Shown: positions 18,628 to 28,365, numbered from the stretch's first letter. The stretch is 64,000 nt of DNA from Lachnospiraceae bacterium NK3A20 (GCA_900107575.1 FNQX01000017.1:1-64000); one strand, 5' to 3'. The notes: generated from the letters alone by a model not told the origin. Translations and numbers: made by a program.

Positions 18628-19554
18628 TCACGGCAGCATCTTGCCGGAAGCGAGGTAGAGCTGATACCACTCGTGGTGAGTCAGGTCTGCCTTTGTCGAC
18701 TCGCAGTAGTCATGCAGGTGCGCGGGGTTCATCGTGCCTGCGATAGCCTGCATTTTCGCGGGATGGCGGAGGATCCAGGCGATCGCAATGGCGGTCTTGG
18801 AAACGCCGTACTTCTCACCGAGCTCAGAGAGTGCCTTGTTCAGTTCGGGGTACTTGTCACTGTCTACGAAGCAGCCTTCGAATTTACCATACTGCAGCGG
18901 AGACCACGCCTGGATGGTGATATCCTCGAGACGGCAGTAATCCAGAAGGCCGTTATCACGGTCAATGGACATGTCTGTCGACAGGTCGTTGACGTACAGG
19001 GTCTGGTCGATCAGCTGGGACGCCGCGATGGAGAGTTGGAGCTGATTGATGCAGAGGGGCTGCTTCACGTATTTTTTCAGTACCTTGAGCTGCATCATCG
19101 GCACGTTGCTGACGCCGAACATCTTCACCTTACCTGCCTTCTCCAACTCATCGAACGCCTCCGCGACCTCTTCCGGATCGTAGATCAGGTCCGGGCGATG
19201 CAGCAGGAGCACGTCGAGATAGTCGAGCTTCAGACGGCGCAGGCTCTCATTGACGCTGTTTAAGATATTCTCTTTCGTCCAGTCGAATTCGCCGCGCTCG
19301 AACTGCAGGCCGCACTTGGTCTGGATGATCAGATCTTCTCTCTTGAGGGAGGTCTCCTTCAGCGCGTCGCCGAATCTCTCCTCCGCTTTGCCGTTGCCGT
19401 AGCAGGTGGCGTGGTCGAAATAGTTGATGCCTTCCTCTACCGCTGTCTCAATCTGTCTCGCCGCGTCCTGCACCGTGAGGGCAGGCATACGCATACAGCC
19501 CAGAATGATTCTGGATACGTGGGAAGGACCGTTTTTGATATCGATATATTTCAT
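18628..19554 (-). CDS. Aldo/keto reductase, YdhF-like
   Basis: 308 residues of the NADPH-dependent AKR fold: strand with RIILGCMRMPALTV, catalytic Tyr in NYFDHATCYGNGKAEERFGD, DLIIQTKCGLQF with the catalytic Lys, DVLLLHRPD with the His, and C-terminal cofactor-site motif TAIAIAWILRHPAKMQAIAG. Closest in appearance to YdhF-type reductases; substrate unknown. It is transcribed alone on the minus strand. Confidence 0.88.
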   Translation of the reverse strand: MKYIDIKNGPSHVSRIILGCMRMPALTVQDAARQIETAVEEGINYFDHATCYGNGKAEERFGDALKETSLKREDLIIQTKCGLQFERGEFDWTKENILNSVNESLRRLKLDYLDVLLLHRPDLIYDPEEVAEAFDELEKAGKVKMFGVSNVPMMQLKVLKKYVKQPLCINQLQLSIAASQLIDQTLYVNDLSTDMSIDRDNGLLDYCRLEDITIQAWSPLQYGKFEGCFVDSDKYPELNKALSELGEKYGVSKTAIAIAWILRHPAKMQAIAGTMNPAHLHDYCESTKADLTHHEWYQLYLASGKMLP

Positions 19555-19801
19555 TGGCTTAGCCTCATTTTAGTTTCTGCTAAATACACAGCTATCTTAT
19601 ATCGGAAGCTGCCCGCAGCTCAAGGCTTTTCACAGGATTTCTCTGTATTTTCATTTCAAAAACAGCAGGTTACAATATACTTACTGGTAATACGGGGGAT
19701 GAATCGGGAGCAAGGATTGCGGCAGCTACCGGAACGCGGATTTGGTGGAACGGTTTGGAATCTCAGGACGATAAGATTGCCGTCGAAGGAAAGGAGCTCG
19801 T

Positions 19802-20731
19802 ATGAACAGGAAGAAGTTCAGAAGCATCGCTGCGGCAGTATTGGCCGGCATCATGACAGCAGGACTGGTAGCCTGCGGCAGCACGACAGGCAGCGCGCAA
19901 GGTGAAGGAACTGGCAGCGAGGCAGGCAGTGCGCAGAGCGAAGGAACGAGCAGCACGACTGACACGGCAGGTGAGAACGCAGGCGGTGAGGGAGAGGTGC
20001 TGCGCATCGGTGTCGAGTGTGCCTACGCTCCGAACAACTGGGAAGAGGATAAGGCCAGCGACACCAATGTACCGATCAGCAACAATGAAGGCTTCTACGC
20101 GGAGGGCTACGACATTCAGATCGCGAAGCTCGTTGCGGAACACATGGGAAGAGAGCTGGAAGTTGTGAAGATTCCGTGGGACGGCCTTTTGGAAGGATTG
20201 AATCAGGGACAGGTCGACGCGATTTTCTCCGGCATGGTGGATTCTAAGGAGCATCAACAGGCTGCGGCCTTCTCTGATATTTACGCGATCGCGCCCACAG
20301 AATACGGCGTGATGGTAAAAGGCGACAGTGAATACGCGAAGGCAACGGTACCGTCGGATTTTGCGGGTGCCAGTCTCCTGGGGCAGAAAGGCACGAAACT
20401 GGACACCGTCATCGACCAGATCGAAGGCGTCAACCATGTCTCTCCCGTGGACACGATTCCGAACATGATTGACCGGCTGAATGCCGGCACGGTGGACGGC
20501 ATCGTGATCAACCTGGATTCTGCAGCGGCTTACCGGAAGACTTACCCGGATCTTGTGATCATTGATTTCCCGGATGACGACGGTTTCCACCTCGACTTCA
20601 ACGGGATCTGTGCCGGTGTGAGGAAGGATGACACGGCTCTCCTGGATGAGATCAACGCAGCGCTCGCAGACATCCCGGTAGAGAAGCGGCAGGAGCTCAT
20701 GGGCATGGTGACGGCGAAGGTCGGGGAGTAA
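19802..20731 (+). CDS. Amino acid ABC transporter substrate-binding lipoprotein
   Basis: 309 residues, start MNRKKFRSIAAAVL after AAAGGAG. The signal peptide ends in a lipobox GLVACGS, followed by a low-complexity Ser/Gly/Glu linker (25-62). The SBP family 3 domain follows: LRIGVECAYAPNNWEED, GYDIQIAKLVAEHMGRELEV, WDGLLEGLNQGQVDAIFSGM and GTVDGIVINLDSAA. It probably binds a polar or basic amino acid and delivers it to the permease and ATPase encoded downstream. Confidence 0.88.
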   Translation: MNRKKFRSIAAAVLAGIMTAGLVACGSTTGSAQGEGTGSEAGSAQSEGTSSTTDTAGENAGGEGEVLRIGVECAYAPNNWEEDKASDTNVPISNNEGFYAEGYDIQIAKLVAEHMGRELEVVKIPWDGLLEGLNQGQVDAIFSGMVDSKEHQQAAAFSDIYAIAPTEYGVMVKGDSEYAKATVPSDFAGASLLGQKGTKLDTVIDQIEGVNHVSPVDTIPNMIDRLNAGTVDGIVINLDSAAAYRKTYPDLVIIDFPDDDGFHLDFNGICAGVRKDDTALLDEINAALADIPVEKRQELMGMVTAKVGE

Positions 20732-20751
20732 GTTTAACGAGGCATCTATTC

Positions 20752-20800
20752 AGTTTAGCCCGAAGCACTTGCTTCTCTGGGCGTGCCAATGTAGATAAAA
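20752..20800 (+). repeat. Family C repeat, copy 1
   Basis: TTCAGTTTAGCCCGAAGCA and then TTGCTTCTCTGGGCGTGCCA form a hairpin-like pair (AGCCC-GAAGCA with TGCTTC-GGGC). A longer relative lies on the minus strand at 44034-44124. It stands between the substrate-binding and permease genes of the transporter and could act as a partial terminator or stabiliser that sets subunit stoichiometry. Confidence 0.5.
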
Positions 20801-20889
20801 TATGCATGTGTAGATTGTATAAAGTTCACGAGCAACAGTTCTGAACTGCTATGGCAGCACATCATATCAGGATGCGGAAGGAGCGCAGG

Positions 20890-21780
20890 ATGGAGAAGAG
20901 AATTCATGGCAGGCGTCATAAAATCGGCATAGTCACAGGCCTTCTCCTTGCAGTGGTCCTGGCTATCCTTGCGGTGAGAATCTTCCTTCCCTGGTGCAGG
21001 CAGATCGCGGCGCTGGATTCGAACCCGGACGCCATGTTCCCCTCCATGATCTACATGCTGATCAACTCGAGAAAGCTCTGGCTCGCCGGTACCTGGGGGA
21101 CGCTCTCGGTCTCTCTCCTCGGCACGCTGATTGGCTTTGTGCTGTCCATCCCACTTGTTTTTCTCCGTACGAATACGGCAGACAAGAGAGATGCCGTGCT
21201 ACTGCGCGGTCTCAAACGGTTCGGCACAGGATTCGAGAGGGTGTACGTGACGCTGATCCGCGGGACACCGATGATGGTGCAGGCCTGCATTGTTTATTAT
21301 GGAGGCTTCATGATCACAAGGGCGGCAATGCCGAATGCTTCGATCACGGAAGTGAACCGGGCATGGAGTTTTTTCACAGCAGCGCTCATCACGGTCTCGC
21401 TCAATTCGGCGGCCTATCTCGCGGAAGTATTGCGTGGCGGCATCGAGTCGCTGGACCGGGGACAGAGTGAGGCGGCGGCCTCCCTTGGCTTTTCCAGGTG
21501 GCAGGCCATGATCCGCGTCATCTTCCCGCAGGCGGTGCGCAACAGTCTGCCGTCTATTGGAAATGAACTCATCAACAATATCAAGGGTACGTCTGTCCTG
21601 AACATCATCGGCTTCGTCGAGCTGATGTTCGCGACGGGATCGGTGGCGGGCTTCTATTATAAATACCTTGCGAACTATCTGATCGCGGCGGCGATTTACC
21701 TGATACTGACGCTGGGTATGACCTGGCTGCTGAACCTTGTCATGAGGAAGACTGGAATCCTCGTCGGGGAGAACGGATGA
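20890..21780 (+). CDS. Amino acid ABC transporter permease
   Basis: 296 residues from ATG 20890, six bases after AAGGAG. HisM/GlnP-type permease with the EAA loop [20 protein letters not shown] and the family's [20 protein letters not shown] and [18 protein letters not shown]. About five helices; the N terminus is a little longer than usual. The ATPase start overlaps its stop by four bases. Confidence 0.88.
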   Translation: MEKRIHGRRHKIGIVTGLLLAVVLAILAVRIFLPWCRQIAALDSNPDAMFPSMIYMLINSRKLWLAGTWGTLSVSLLGTLIGFVLSIPLVFLRTNTADKRDAVLLRGLKRFGTGFERVYVTLIRGTPMMVQACIVYYGGFMITRAAMPNASITEVNRAWSFFTAALITVSLNSAAYLAEVLRGGIESLDRGQSEAAASLGFSRWQAMIRVIFPQAVRNSLPSIGNELINNIKGTSVLNIIGFVELMFATGSVAGFYYKYLANYLIAAAIYLILTLGMTWLLNLVMRKTGILVGENG

Positions 21781-22514
21781 TGGACAACTTATTGGAGATC
21801 AGGAACCTCACGAAGTCCTTTGGGGAACTGAAGGTGCTCAAAGGCATCTCTCTTTCGGTGCGCAGGGGCGAGGTCATCTCGATCATCGGCTCGTCCGGCT
21901 CGGGCAAATCAACGCTGCTTCGCTGCATCAACCTGCTGGAGGAACCGGACGGCGGGGAGATTCTCTTTGCCGGGCAGAATCTCTGTGATCCAGGCACAGA
22001 CCTTCGAAGGCTGCGTGAGAGAATCGGCATGGTATTCCAGACGTTCAATCTCTTCCACCACAGGACGGTGCTGGAGAACTGTATGCTCCCGCTCACCACG
22101 GTTCGTAGATTGACGCGGCAGGAAGCGGAGCAGCGCGCCATGGAGGAGTTGGAAAAGGTCGGGATGGCAGAGTTTCGAGATGCCGATGCGGACAACATCT
22201 CTGGCGGGCAGAAACAGAGGGTTGCGATCGCGCGGGCCCTGTGCATGGATCCGGAAGTCATGCTCTTCGATGAGCCGACCTCGGCGCTGGACCCGGAGAA
22301 GGTGGGCGAGGTGCTGGAGGTCATCCGGCGGCTTGCAGAAAGCGGCATGACAATGCTCATCGTAACGCACGAGATGCAGTTCGCGAGCGAAGTGAGCGAT
22401 CGGGTTCTGTTCATGGATAACGGCGTGATCCTGGAAGAGGGAATGCCGGATCAGATATTCCGCCATCCGGAAAAGTCGCGGACGGCAGAGTTTTTATCGC
22501 GATTTCGGAAGTGA
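21777..22514 (+). CDS. Amino acid ABC transporter ATP-binding protein
   Basis: 245 residues of the GlnQ/HisP type: Walker [11 protein letters not shown]-loop [11 protein letters not shown], signature [16 protein letters not shown], Walker [15 protein letters not shown] and switch His in VTHEMQF. Start is one of two ATGs at 21777/21780 coupled to the permease stop. Completes the transporter operon; a family A repeat begins five bases after its stop. Confidence 0.92.
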   Translation: MMDNLLEIRNLTKSFGELKVLKGISLSVRRGEVISIIGSSGSGKSTLLRCINLLEEPDGGEILFAGQNLCDPGTDLRRLRERIGMVFQTFNLFHHRTVLENCMLPLTTVRRLTRQEAEQRAMEELEKVGMAEFRDADADNISGGQKQRVAIARALCMDPEVMLFDEPTSALDPEKVGEVLEVIRRLAESGMTMLIVTHEMQFASEVSDRVLFMDNGVILEEGMPDQIFRHPEKSRTAEFLSRFRK

Positions 22515-22518
22515 TAAT

Positions 22519-22704
22519 TTGGAAGTCCTGCTGATGCAGTTCTTCCAAATGGTCATCGGTGCCGTGAACGGCCTGATGACCCGATTTGCGAGAAGTTGCC
22601 TGCGCGGGGAATCGCCTTGGCGATTTTCTTCCGCAGGCGCCGCAAAATGCGCGGCAAGAGGTATGAGTTCGGTAGTGCCGCGTATTTTGCGGCAGGAGGA
22701 GTAT
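22519..22704 (+). repeat. Family A structured repeat, copy 2 (diverged, longer)
   Basis: Same layout as the other copies with changed sequence but kept pairing: GGTCATC (22551-22557) with GATGACC (22575-22581), GCCTGCG with CGCAGGC around AATCGCCTTGGCGATT, and GCCGC/GCGGC. An extra hairpin GCCGCGTATTTTGCGGC follows at about 22677-22693. It fills the gap between the ATPase and the esterase gene and supplies the esterase leader. Confidence 0.75.
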
Positions 22705-22706
22705 GA

Positions 22707-23372
22707 ATGCGTGTGATTCGGGGAAAAGAAGTGACATTGTATCCGGGGCAGAGCGCGTCGGCGCCCCTTGTCGTGGTCAATACATTTGAGCATGAAGGGG
22801 AGAGAATCAAAGACGCCGTGAAGACTGTGACAGAGAAGGATTTCTCGCTGCTCGCCGTGGCGGGGCTGTCCTGGGACGATGACATGTCGCCCTGGGCCGC
22901 GCCGCCGACGAGGCCGGGCGACAATCCCTGCGCCGGCAAGGCGGATGAATACCTGGATATACTGACAGGAGATATTCTCCCGGCTGCGTTGGAGACACTG
23001 GGAGATACGCCTGCCTGGATCGGGCTGTCCGGCTACTCCCTCGCGGGACTGTTCGCAGTGTACGCGATGTACCGGACGGATCTCTTTGCGAGGATTGCCA
23101 GTGCCTCCGGTTCCCTGTGGTATCCTGATTTCCCATCTTACGTTTACGGGCATCAACTGAAAAGGGTTCCGGACAGGCTCTATTTCTCCCTGGGAGACCG
23201 GGAAGCAAAGACAGGGAACCCTTATTTGCAGCCGGTGCAGAAGAACACAGAGGAGATCAAGGAGTATTTCCGGCAGCAGGGGATCCACACGATCTTCGAG
23301 CTCAACAAGGGCAACCACTTCCAGCGCTCTACCGAGCGCATGGCAAAGGGCATCGCCTGGATTCTGGACTGA
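22707..23372 (+). CDS. Alpha/beta-hydrolase, esterase D-like
   Basis: 221 residues. The nucleophile elbow is G-L-S-G-Y-S-L-A-G (IGLSGYSLAGLFAVYAMY) with Ser in GYSLAG, the acid probably in the LYFSLGDREAKTGN strand region, and the His in ELNKGNHFQRS. Resembles the YbbA/BesA-type siderophore-ester hydrolases and other predicted esterases. RBS AGGAGGAG precedes the ATG. Cytosolic, since no signal peptide is present; substrate unknown. Confidence 0.8.
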   Translation: MRVIRGKEVTLYPGQSASAPLVVVNTFEHEGERIKDAVKTVTEKDFSLLAVAGLSWDDDMSPWAAPPTRPGDNPCAGKADEYLDILTGDILPAALETLGDTPAWIGLSGYSLAGLFAVYAMYRTDLFARIASASGSLWYPDFPSYVYGHQLKRVPDRLYFSLGDREAKTGNPYLQPVQKNTEEIKEYFRQQGIHTIFELNKGNHFQRSTERMAKGIAWILD

Positions 23373-23453
23373 GCAAAGGCAACTACGTATGCAGCTGTCC
23401 ACGCCGTGGCCTTTGCAGCGCCTTCTCTTCTCGCCTCTTTTGCCAGATGACGC

Positions 23454-23482
23454 TTGACTTTACTAAAGCGTTTCATTATGAT
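23454..23482 (+). promoter_or_regulatory. Sigma-70 promoter of citrate synthase
   Basis: TTGACT (23454-23459) and TATGAT (23477-23482) with a 17-base spacer, about 100 bases before the citrate synthase start codon, leaving a 5' leader of about 95 bases. Confidence 0.65.
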
Positions 23483-23583
23483 AACTGCAAACCTGCGGAA
23501 TGTATTATTGTATACACGGCCGCCTGCTGTTTTCGCGGGAACATGACGCAGGGAAATCTGACAGAAGGAAGTGGAAGAGCTCT

Positions 23584-24954
23584 ATGGCTGCGACTGTAAA
23601 AAAGAGAACGAGTTATCACGATGACTATATTCTGGCCAAATTCTTCGGTCAGTCGTCGAATTACACAGATATCCCGAACGATCTTTTCACGAAATACAAT
23701 GTCAAAAAGGGCCTTCGCAATGAGGACGGCACCGGCGTACGCGTCGGACTGACCAGGGTTGCGGATGTTGTCGGCTACCGGCGGGATGAGAATGACAAGG
23801 TCATTCCCTGCGAGGGTGACCTGCTCTTCCGCGGCTACAGTATCAGGGATCTCATCAGCAACCGGCAGGGGAATTTCGGCTACGAGGAGACCTGTTTCCT
23901 CCTGCTGTTCGGCTTCCTGCCGACGAAGGAGCAGTTCCGCGATTTCCGTGCCTCCCTCTCCGACCGCTACGAGCTGCCGGATTCGTTCCTTATCAACGAA
24001 GTGCTGCGCTCCCCTTCGCGCAATCTCATGAACCGTCTGCAGACACTGACACTCGCGCTGTACAACTACGACGATGACCCGGACAACGTCGATGTCTACG
24101 AGACGATGCGCAAGGGCCTGAATCTCATCGCCAAGTTCCCGGCGCTCGCCTGCTATGCTTACCAGGCGAAGATGCACGACGTCTACCGCAAGTCGCTCAT
24201 CATTCACTACCCGAAGAAGGAATATTCCATCGCGGAGAACATTCTGACCATGCTGAGGCCGGATGAGAAATTCACGAGCGAGGAGGCGAACCTGCTCGAT
24301 GCGATTCTCCTCATTCACGCGGACCACGGCGGCGGCAACAACTCCGCGTTCACGGACGTCGTGATCGGCTCGACGGGCACCGACCTCTACTCCGCGATCT
24401 GCGGCTCGCTCGGCTCTCTCAAGGGACCGAAGCATGGCGGCGCCAACATCTCAGTTTACAACATGATGCGCGAGGTCATCGGCATCACCGGCATTACGGA
24501 CGACAAGGACAAGGTGGCGGACGTCATAGAACGGCTCCTCGACGGCGAGCTCTACGACCGCTCGGGACTCATCTACGGCTTCGGTCACGCGGTTTACACC
24601 ATTTCAGACCCGAGGGCGGAGATCCTGCGCAGCCTCTGCGAGAAGCTCGCGAAGGAGAAGGGGGTCGAGGACCGGTTCCGTTTCTATCGCCTCTTCGAGG
24701 ATACGGTGCACGAGATTACGCAGAAGAGAAAACATAAGGCGTTCCCCACCAATGTGGATTACTATTCCGGCTTCGCCTACGAGATGCTCGGCATCCCGGA
24801 AGAGATGTTCACGCCGCTGTTCGCCATTGCGAGGGTGGCCGGGTGGGTTGCCCACAACACGGAGAACAAGCTCTACGACGGACGCATCATGCGCCCTGCG
24901 ACAAAATATGTCGGCAGGACGATGGACTTCGTGCCGATGGAGAAACGGCGCTGA
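23584..24954 (+). CDS. Citrate/2-methylcitrate synthase
   Basis: 456 residues; condenses oxaloacetate with acetyl-CoA (or propionyl-CoA). Start MAATVKKRTSYHDDY, which is preceded by a GGAAG motif; upstream codons lack a ribosome binding site. The active-site regions are seen: LIHADHGGGNNSAFTDVVIG with the first catalytic His, GPKHGGANISVYNMM, GFGHAVYTISDPRAEILR with the second His and TNVDYYSGFAYEMLGIP with Asp. The long N-terminal part matches the type found in Clostridia. Monocistronic between its promoter and a bidirectional terminator. Confidence 0.93.
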   Translation: MAATVKKRTSYHDDYILAKFFGQSSNYTDIPNDLFTKYNVKKGLRNEDGTGVRVGLTRVADVVGYRRDENDKVIPCEGDLLFRGYSIRDLISNRQGNFGYEETCFLLLFGFLPTKEQFRDFRASLSDRYELPDSFLINEVLRSPSRNLMNRLQTLTLALYNYDDDPDNVDVYETMRKGLNLIAKFPALACYAYQAKMHDVYRKSLIIHYPKKEYSIAENILTMLRPDEKFTSEEANLLDAILLIHADHGGGNNSAFTDVVIGSTGTDLYSAICGSLGSLKGPKHGGANISVYNMMREVIGITGITDDKDKVADVIERLLDGELYDRSGLIYGFGHAVYTISDPRAEILRSLCEKLAKEKGVEDRFRFYRLFEDTVHEITQKRKHKAFPTNVDYYSGFAYEMLGIPEEMFTPLFAIARVAGWVAHNTENKLYDGRIMRPATKYVGRTMDFVPMEKRR

Positions 24955-24989
24955 GAATATCACAAAACAGAGAATATCGCAGGACATGG

Positions 24990-25020
24990 AAAAGTCGGCA
25001 CGCTATGCGCGCCGGCTTTT
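24990..25020. terminator. Bidirectional terminator between citrate synthase and aldolase remnant
   Basis: AAAAGTCGGC (24990-24999) pairs with GCCGGCTTTT (25011-25020) including one G-T pair. The A and T runs on either side make it a terminator for both convergent genes. Confidence 0.75.
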
Positions 25021-25021
25021 A

Positions 25022-25306
25022 TTACGCGATTTCTCTGATGATCTGAATGAGACGCGTGGTGTCCTCCTCTGTGGTTGCCCAACTGGTAGCGAAGCGGATC
25101 ACGGTGTGGGTGCCGCCGACGAGGAACTCGACCTCTGCCATAGGGCAGTTGCAGGCCTGTCTTATTTTCTCCCGAGCCGCGTTCGTATAATCGTCGGTGC
25201 CATAACCCGGCGTGTGCACAAGGTTCGTCTCTTCCAGCCGCCGCATGATCTGCGGGTGCGCGCCCTCCTGATAGTCGGACGCGAAGTAAAGCTTTGTCTG
25301 TTCCAT
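25022..25306 (-). pseudogene. Threonine aldolase with a large in-frame internal deletion
   Basis: The 94-residue frame starts like low-specificity L-threonine aldolase (MEQTKLYFASDYQEGAHPQI, then VHTPGYGTDDYTNAAREKIR and VEFLVGGTHT). It then jumps to the family's C-terminal end (VIRFATSWATTEEDTTRLIQ). The normal enzyme is about 340 residues. The missing middle includes the PLP-binding lysine, so no aldolase activity is possible. The reading frame survives, and an AGGAG precedes the start. Either a decayed gene or a retained small protein. Confidence 0.7.
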
Positions 25307-25331
25307 TTCTGCTGACTCCTGTACTGAATAT

Positions 25332-25371
25332 ATTATCTATTCTGCCCCGATCTCGAAAATCTTCGATTTTC
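25332..25371 (-). repeat. Family B repeat, reverse copy
   Basis: On the minus strand it reads GAAAATCGAAGATTTTCGAG followed by ATCGGGGCAGAATAGATAAT. The same hairpin and tail occur at 39292-39335 and 52731-52774. Its 3' end is 26 bases before the start of the minus-strand aldolase remnant, the same arrangement as at the other copies. Confidence 0.7.
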
Positions 25372-25460
25372 TTCGATAGATTATGCACTTGTTTACCTGG
25401 GATAGCAATTACCCGGTTGCGGGCAATCACGTTAATCCAACCAATCGCGAAATCCGTCGG

Positions 25461-25490
25461 TTGCTTCATTTGCGTAACCTTTGATACAAT
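25461..25490 (+). promoter_or_regulatory. Probable promoter of the DUF6612-like lipoprotein
   Basis: TTGCTT at 25461-25466 and TACAAT at 25485-25490 with an 18-base spacer, 60 bases before the lipoprotein start at 25550. Confidence 0.45.
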
Positions 25491-25549
25491 TAATGAATAA
25501 ATATTTACCGTGTTGGGACCCGTACAGCAAATTTACAGGGAGACAAACA

Positions 25550-27154
25550 ATGAAACAGAAGAATTTACGATTAGCAGCAGGAGTTCTCGCAGGCGTGATG
25601 ACCGTTTCCATGACCGCCTGTGGAGCGAAGAACACAGATACCGCGGCAGATACAGCCACGACGGCAGCTGCGGCCGCAGTCAGCACTGCGGAAGAAGCCG
25701 TAGAGGTGGCGACGACAGAAGCGACCGTGGAAGAGGAGGAAGCGACTGCGGTCAGCGTCGCGAGAGATACGATTGAGGCGATGCGCGACGTGAACAGCCT
25801 CCATCAGGAGATGAACATGACTCTGGAAGCCGGCATCAGCGCACAGGGCGTGAACACCTCCATGAAAATGGCGATGGAGATGGACGCGGATGTGAGTACG
25901 GACCCGTACCTCATGCGCGCGGAAATGGATATGTCCATCACCGCGTTGGACCAGACGCAGGAAACTGAACTCGAGATGTACGCGGAGAAGCCGGAAAGTG
26001 ATTTCGTTGTCTATATGAGAACGAAAGAGGACACGGGTGACGGCGCATGGACGAAGACGACGCAGAGCGCTGCGGGCATGAGCACGGATCTTTATTCCAG
26101 AGCGATCTATGAAGCCATCGCGGACAACAAGACTGACGCCGAGCTCCAGGAGGAGACGCAGACGATCGACGGCAAGGAGTGCTATGTGATCGACGTTGCC
26201 CTTTCCGGCGAGCTGTTCACTGATGCTATCGGCGCCGCGGGCGAAGCGATCGGACAGAGTGATCTGGGCGCTGCGGCCGAGGGGACCAGCGCACCGGCAC
26301 GTCTGTATGTGGAGAAGGAAACGTCCTATCCCGTGAAAATGGAAGTTGACGCCAAGGAATTCGGCGGCGCGATCATCAATGCCGTCATGGGCAGCTCCGT
26401 GGAGACGGAAGGTGTTGACATTTCCGTCGAGAACTATACACTGGAATCAACTTTCGAGGATTTCAATGACATTGAGGCCATTGAAATTCCGGAAGAGGCG
26501 AAGAACGCTTCCGAGGCAACGGATGACGCAGCGAAGGCTGTGACCGAGGCGGATACGGAAGCTGACGACGAGGGTGGAAACGGCGATGACGCCAAGGCGA
26601 CAGGTGCCGCAGCGGGAGCTGCAGCATCTCTCGACGAGGTGAAGAACGCCAAGTGGACGGATATGGTCTTCGCGCTTGATGGCGAGGTTCATCAGATCCC
26701 CTTTGCCTATTCCGAAATCGAGGATGACTGGACGATTGACCTCGAAAGATTCGGTTTGCAGGATGGCTATGTCCTGAATCCCAAGGACAAGGTCAGCGGC
26801 ACGATCGAATTCAAGAATGACGACTATGATGATAAACTGCGCGTGACCGGCGGTTTCATGAACACCGGTGACAAGGTGGCGGATATTCTCGACACGGACA
26901 TCTGGTCTCTGACCATTGATGCCAGCAGATCGGAGAACTATCCCGACATCATGCTGCCCGGCGGCATTACCTGGGGCTCCACGGCAGATGAGATTCTGGC
27001 AGCGTACGGCGATCCCACGGAGGAGCCGTTCGTCGCGGATTCCAACGGATACACGGCTTACAACTGGTTCATAGACTACCGCTACAAACTGCGGATGGAG
27101 GTCTATGACGACGGCGGTCTGAAGGAATTCATGCTGGAGGATTATGGAGACTGA
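25550..27154 (+). CDS. Secreted lipoprotein, LppX/DUF6612-like domain
   Basis: 534 residues from MKQKNLRLAAGVLAG. A lipobox MTACGAK precedes an Ala/Thr/Glu-rich linker (25-80). The first domain (about 85-330) resembles DUF6612/LppX-type lipid-binding proteins (MRDVNSLHQEMNMTLEAG, SAPARLYVEKETSYPVKMEV). After a second acidic/Ala linker (about 335-380) comes a C-terminal domain with GGITWGSTADEILAAYGDPT, a motif seen in other Clostridia lipoproteins. Surface-exposed; role unknown. Nine bases separate the frame from the CapA-like gene. Confidence 0.7.
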   Translation: MKQKNLRLAAGVLAGVMTVSMTACGAKNTDTAADTATTAAAAAVSTAEEAVEVATTEATVEEEEATAVSVARDTIEAMRDVNSLHQEMNMTLEAGISAQGVNTSMKMAMEMDADVSTDPYLMRAEMDMSITALDQTQETELEMYAEKPESDFVVYMRTKEDTGDGAWTKTTQSAAGMSTDLYSRAIYEAIADNKTDAELQEETQTIDGKECYVIDVALSGELFTDAIGAAGEAIGQSDLGAAAEGTSAPARLYVEKETSYPVKMEVDAKEFGGAIINAVMGSSVETEGVDISVENYTLESTFEDFNDIEAIEIPEEAKNASEATDDAAKAVTEADTEADDEGGNGDDAKATGAAAGAAASLDEVKNAKWTDMVFALDGEVHQIPFAYSEIEDDWTIDLERFGLQDGYVLNPKDKVSGTIEFKNDDYDDKLRVTGGFMNTGDKVADILDTDIWSLTIDASRSENYPDIMLPGGITWGSTADEILAAYGDPTEEPFVADSNGYTAYNWFIDYRYKLRMEVYDDGGLKEFMLEDYGD

Positions 27155-27159
27155 CCAAA

Positions 27160-28347
27160 GTGAAAGAGAGATCTTCTCTTATTTTTACCGGCGACATTGG
27201 ATTTGATAAGTACATGGATGGCAAGTGGAACGATGAGAACCTCATCGATCCTGAAATCCTTTCCTTCCTTCACAGCGGCGATCATGTGATCGCCAACGTG
27301 GAGGGGGCCATGGTACGCAGAGAAAGCCCCACGGTGCAGCGCACCCTGGGGCTTCAACCTTGTGTACCTGTCCAGCAGCTGATCCACAGCATGGATCCAG
27401 CCGCGGGGAAGGTGCTGGATCGGATGCACGCGGATATATGGAATCTGTGCAACAATCATATCTGTGACGCGGGCGAAGAGGGCGTGCGGCAGACGCTGGA
27501 AGAGAGCAGGCGGCACGGCGCGAAGACGATCGGCGCCGGCATGAATCTGGACGAGGCGGCGAGGCCGCTCATTCTGGACGAAGCGGGGGGCATCGGCATT
27601 TTCAGTGTCGGCTATCGCAGAGGCTGCAAGCCGGCGGGCGAGGACCACGCGGGGTGCCTTCTCTGGAATGACATGGATCGCATCCGGCAGAATATCGAAG
27701 AGATCAAAAAGACCTGCCGCTGGTGTGTCATTGTCTCTCACGGCGGCGAGGAGTTCACATCGCTGCCTTCCCCCTATACGAGAGAGCGCTACCATGCCTT
27801 CCTCCGGATGGGCGCGGACATTGTTGTGTCTCACCATCCGCATGTGCCGATGAATTACGAGACCGTGGGAGATAAGGTGATCTTCTACTCCCTCGGGAAC
27901 TTCATCTTCGATACAGACTATCAGAGGGCGCAGTTCAACACGGATCTCGGCATTCTCGTGAAGCTGAACTTTACCGAAGATTCGTACGATTGGGAAGCCC
28001 GTGGGCTGCGAATTGAGCGCGGGATAGAGCATATCACTGCTGCCGGCCTGCCTCGTATTTTCGCAAACGTGGGAGAGAGAGACTACGAACTGCTCGCGCC
28101 CCTTGCCGCGAAGATGATGGTGGCGGCCTATAAGAGACAGCTCATCTACCTGAAGCCGGAGGAGTATCAGAATGCTTCCGATGAGAAGTGGGCGGAGAAT
28201 TTCGCGGATCCCAAACGGGCCGGACGGGTCCCAGGGGAGGCGCTCGATTTCCGCATCATCTGCCCGCTCGCTGAGAGGGAACAGGAGAAAGCCTGGGAGA
28301 AGAGCACACTCACCGATGTGAAACAGTACATCTGTGAGCAGCTCTAA
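27160..28347 (+). CDS. CapA-family metallophosphatase-like protein
   Basis: 395 residues; start is GTG at 27160 after ATGGAGA. CapA/PgsA-type metallophosphatase fold: FTGDIGFDKYMDG near the N terminus, NVEGAMVRRESPTVQRTLG, DIWNLCNNHICDAGEEGVRQ, CVIVSHGGEEF and VVSHHPHVPMNYETVGDKVI followed by YSLGNFIFD. No signal peptide is seen, so it may act in the cytosol rather than at the capsule. Directly ahead of the NhaC-type gene. Substrate unknown. Confidence 0.85.
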   Translation: MKERSSLIFTGDIGFDKYMDGKWNDENLIDPEILSFLHSGDHVIANVEGAMVRRESPTVQRTLGLQPCVPVQQLIHSMDPAAGKVLDRMHADIWNLCNNHICDAGEEGVRQTLEESRRHGAKTIGAGMNLDEAARPLILDEAGGIGIFSVGYRRGCKPAGEDHAGCLLWNDMDRIRQNIEEIKKTCRWCVIVSHGGEEFTSLPSPYTRERYHAFLRMGADIVVSHHPHVPMNYETVGDKVIFYSLGNFIFDTDYQRAQFNTDLGILVKLNFTEDSYDWEARGLRIERGIEHITAAGLPRIFANVGERDYELLAPLAAKMMVAAYKRQLIYLKPEEYQNASDEKWAENFADPKRAGRVPGEALDFRIICPLAEREQEKAWEKSTLTDVKQYICEQL

Positions 28348-28365
28348 GGAGAAAGAGGCAGATTT

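Noticed and set aside
19640-19680. Possible promoter TTTTCA-17-TACAAT before the amino acid lipoprotein
   Set aside because: The -35 element is poor, so it is not listed as a feature.
23222-23476. Minus-strand frame MKRFSKVKRHLAKEARREG opposite the esterase end
   Set aside because: Overlaps the esterase gene over most of its length, has no recognisable domain, and its start region coincides with the citrate synthase promoter.
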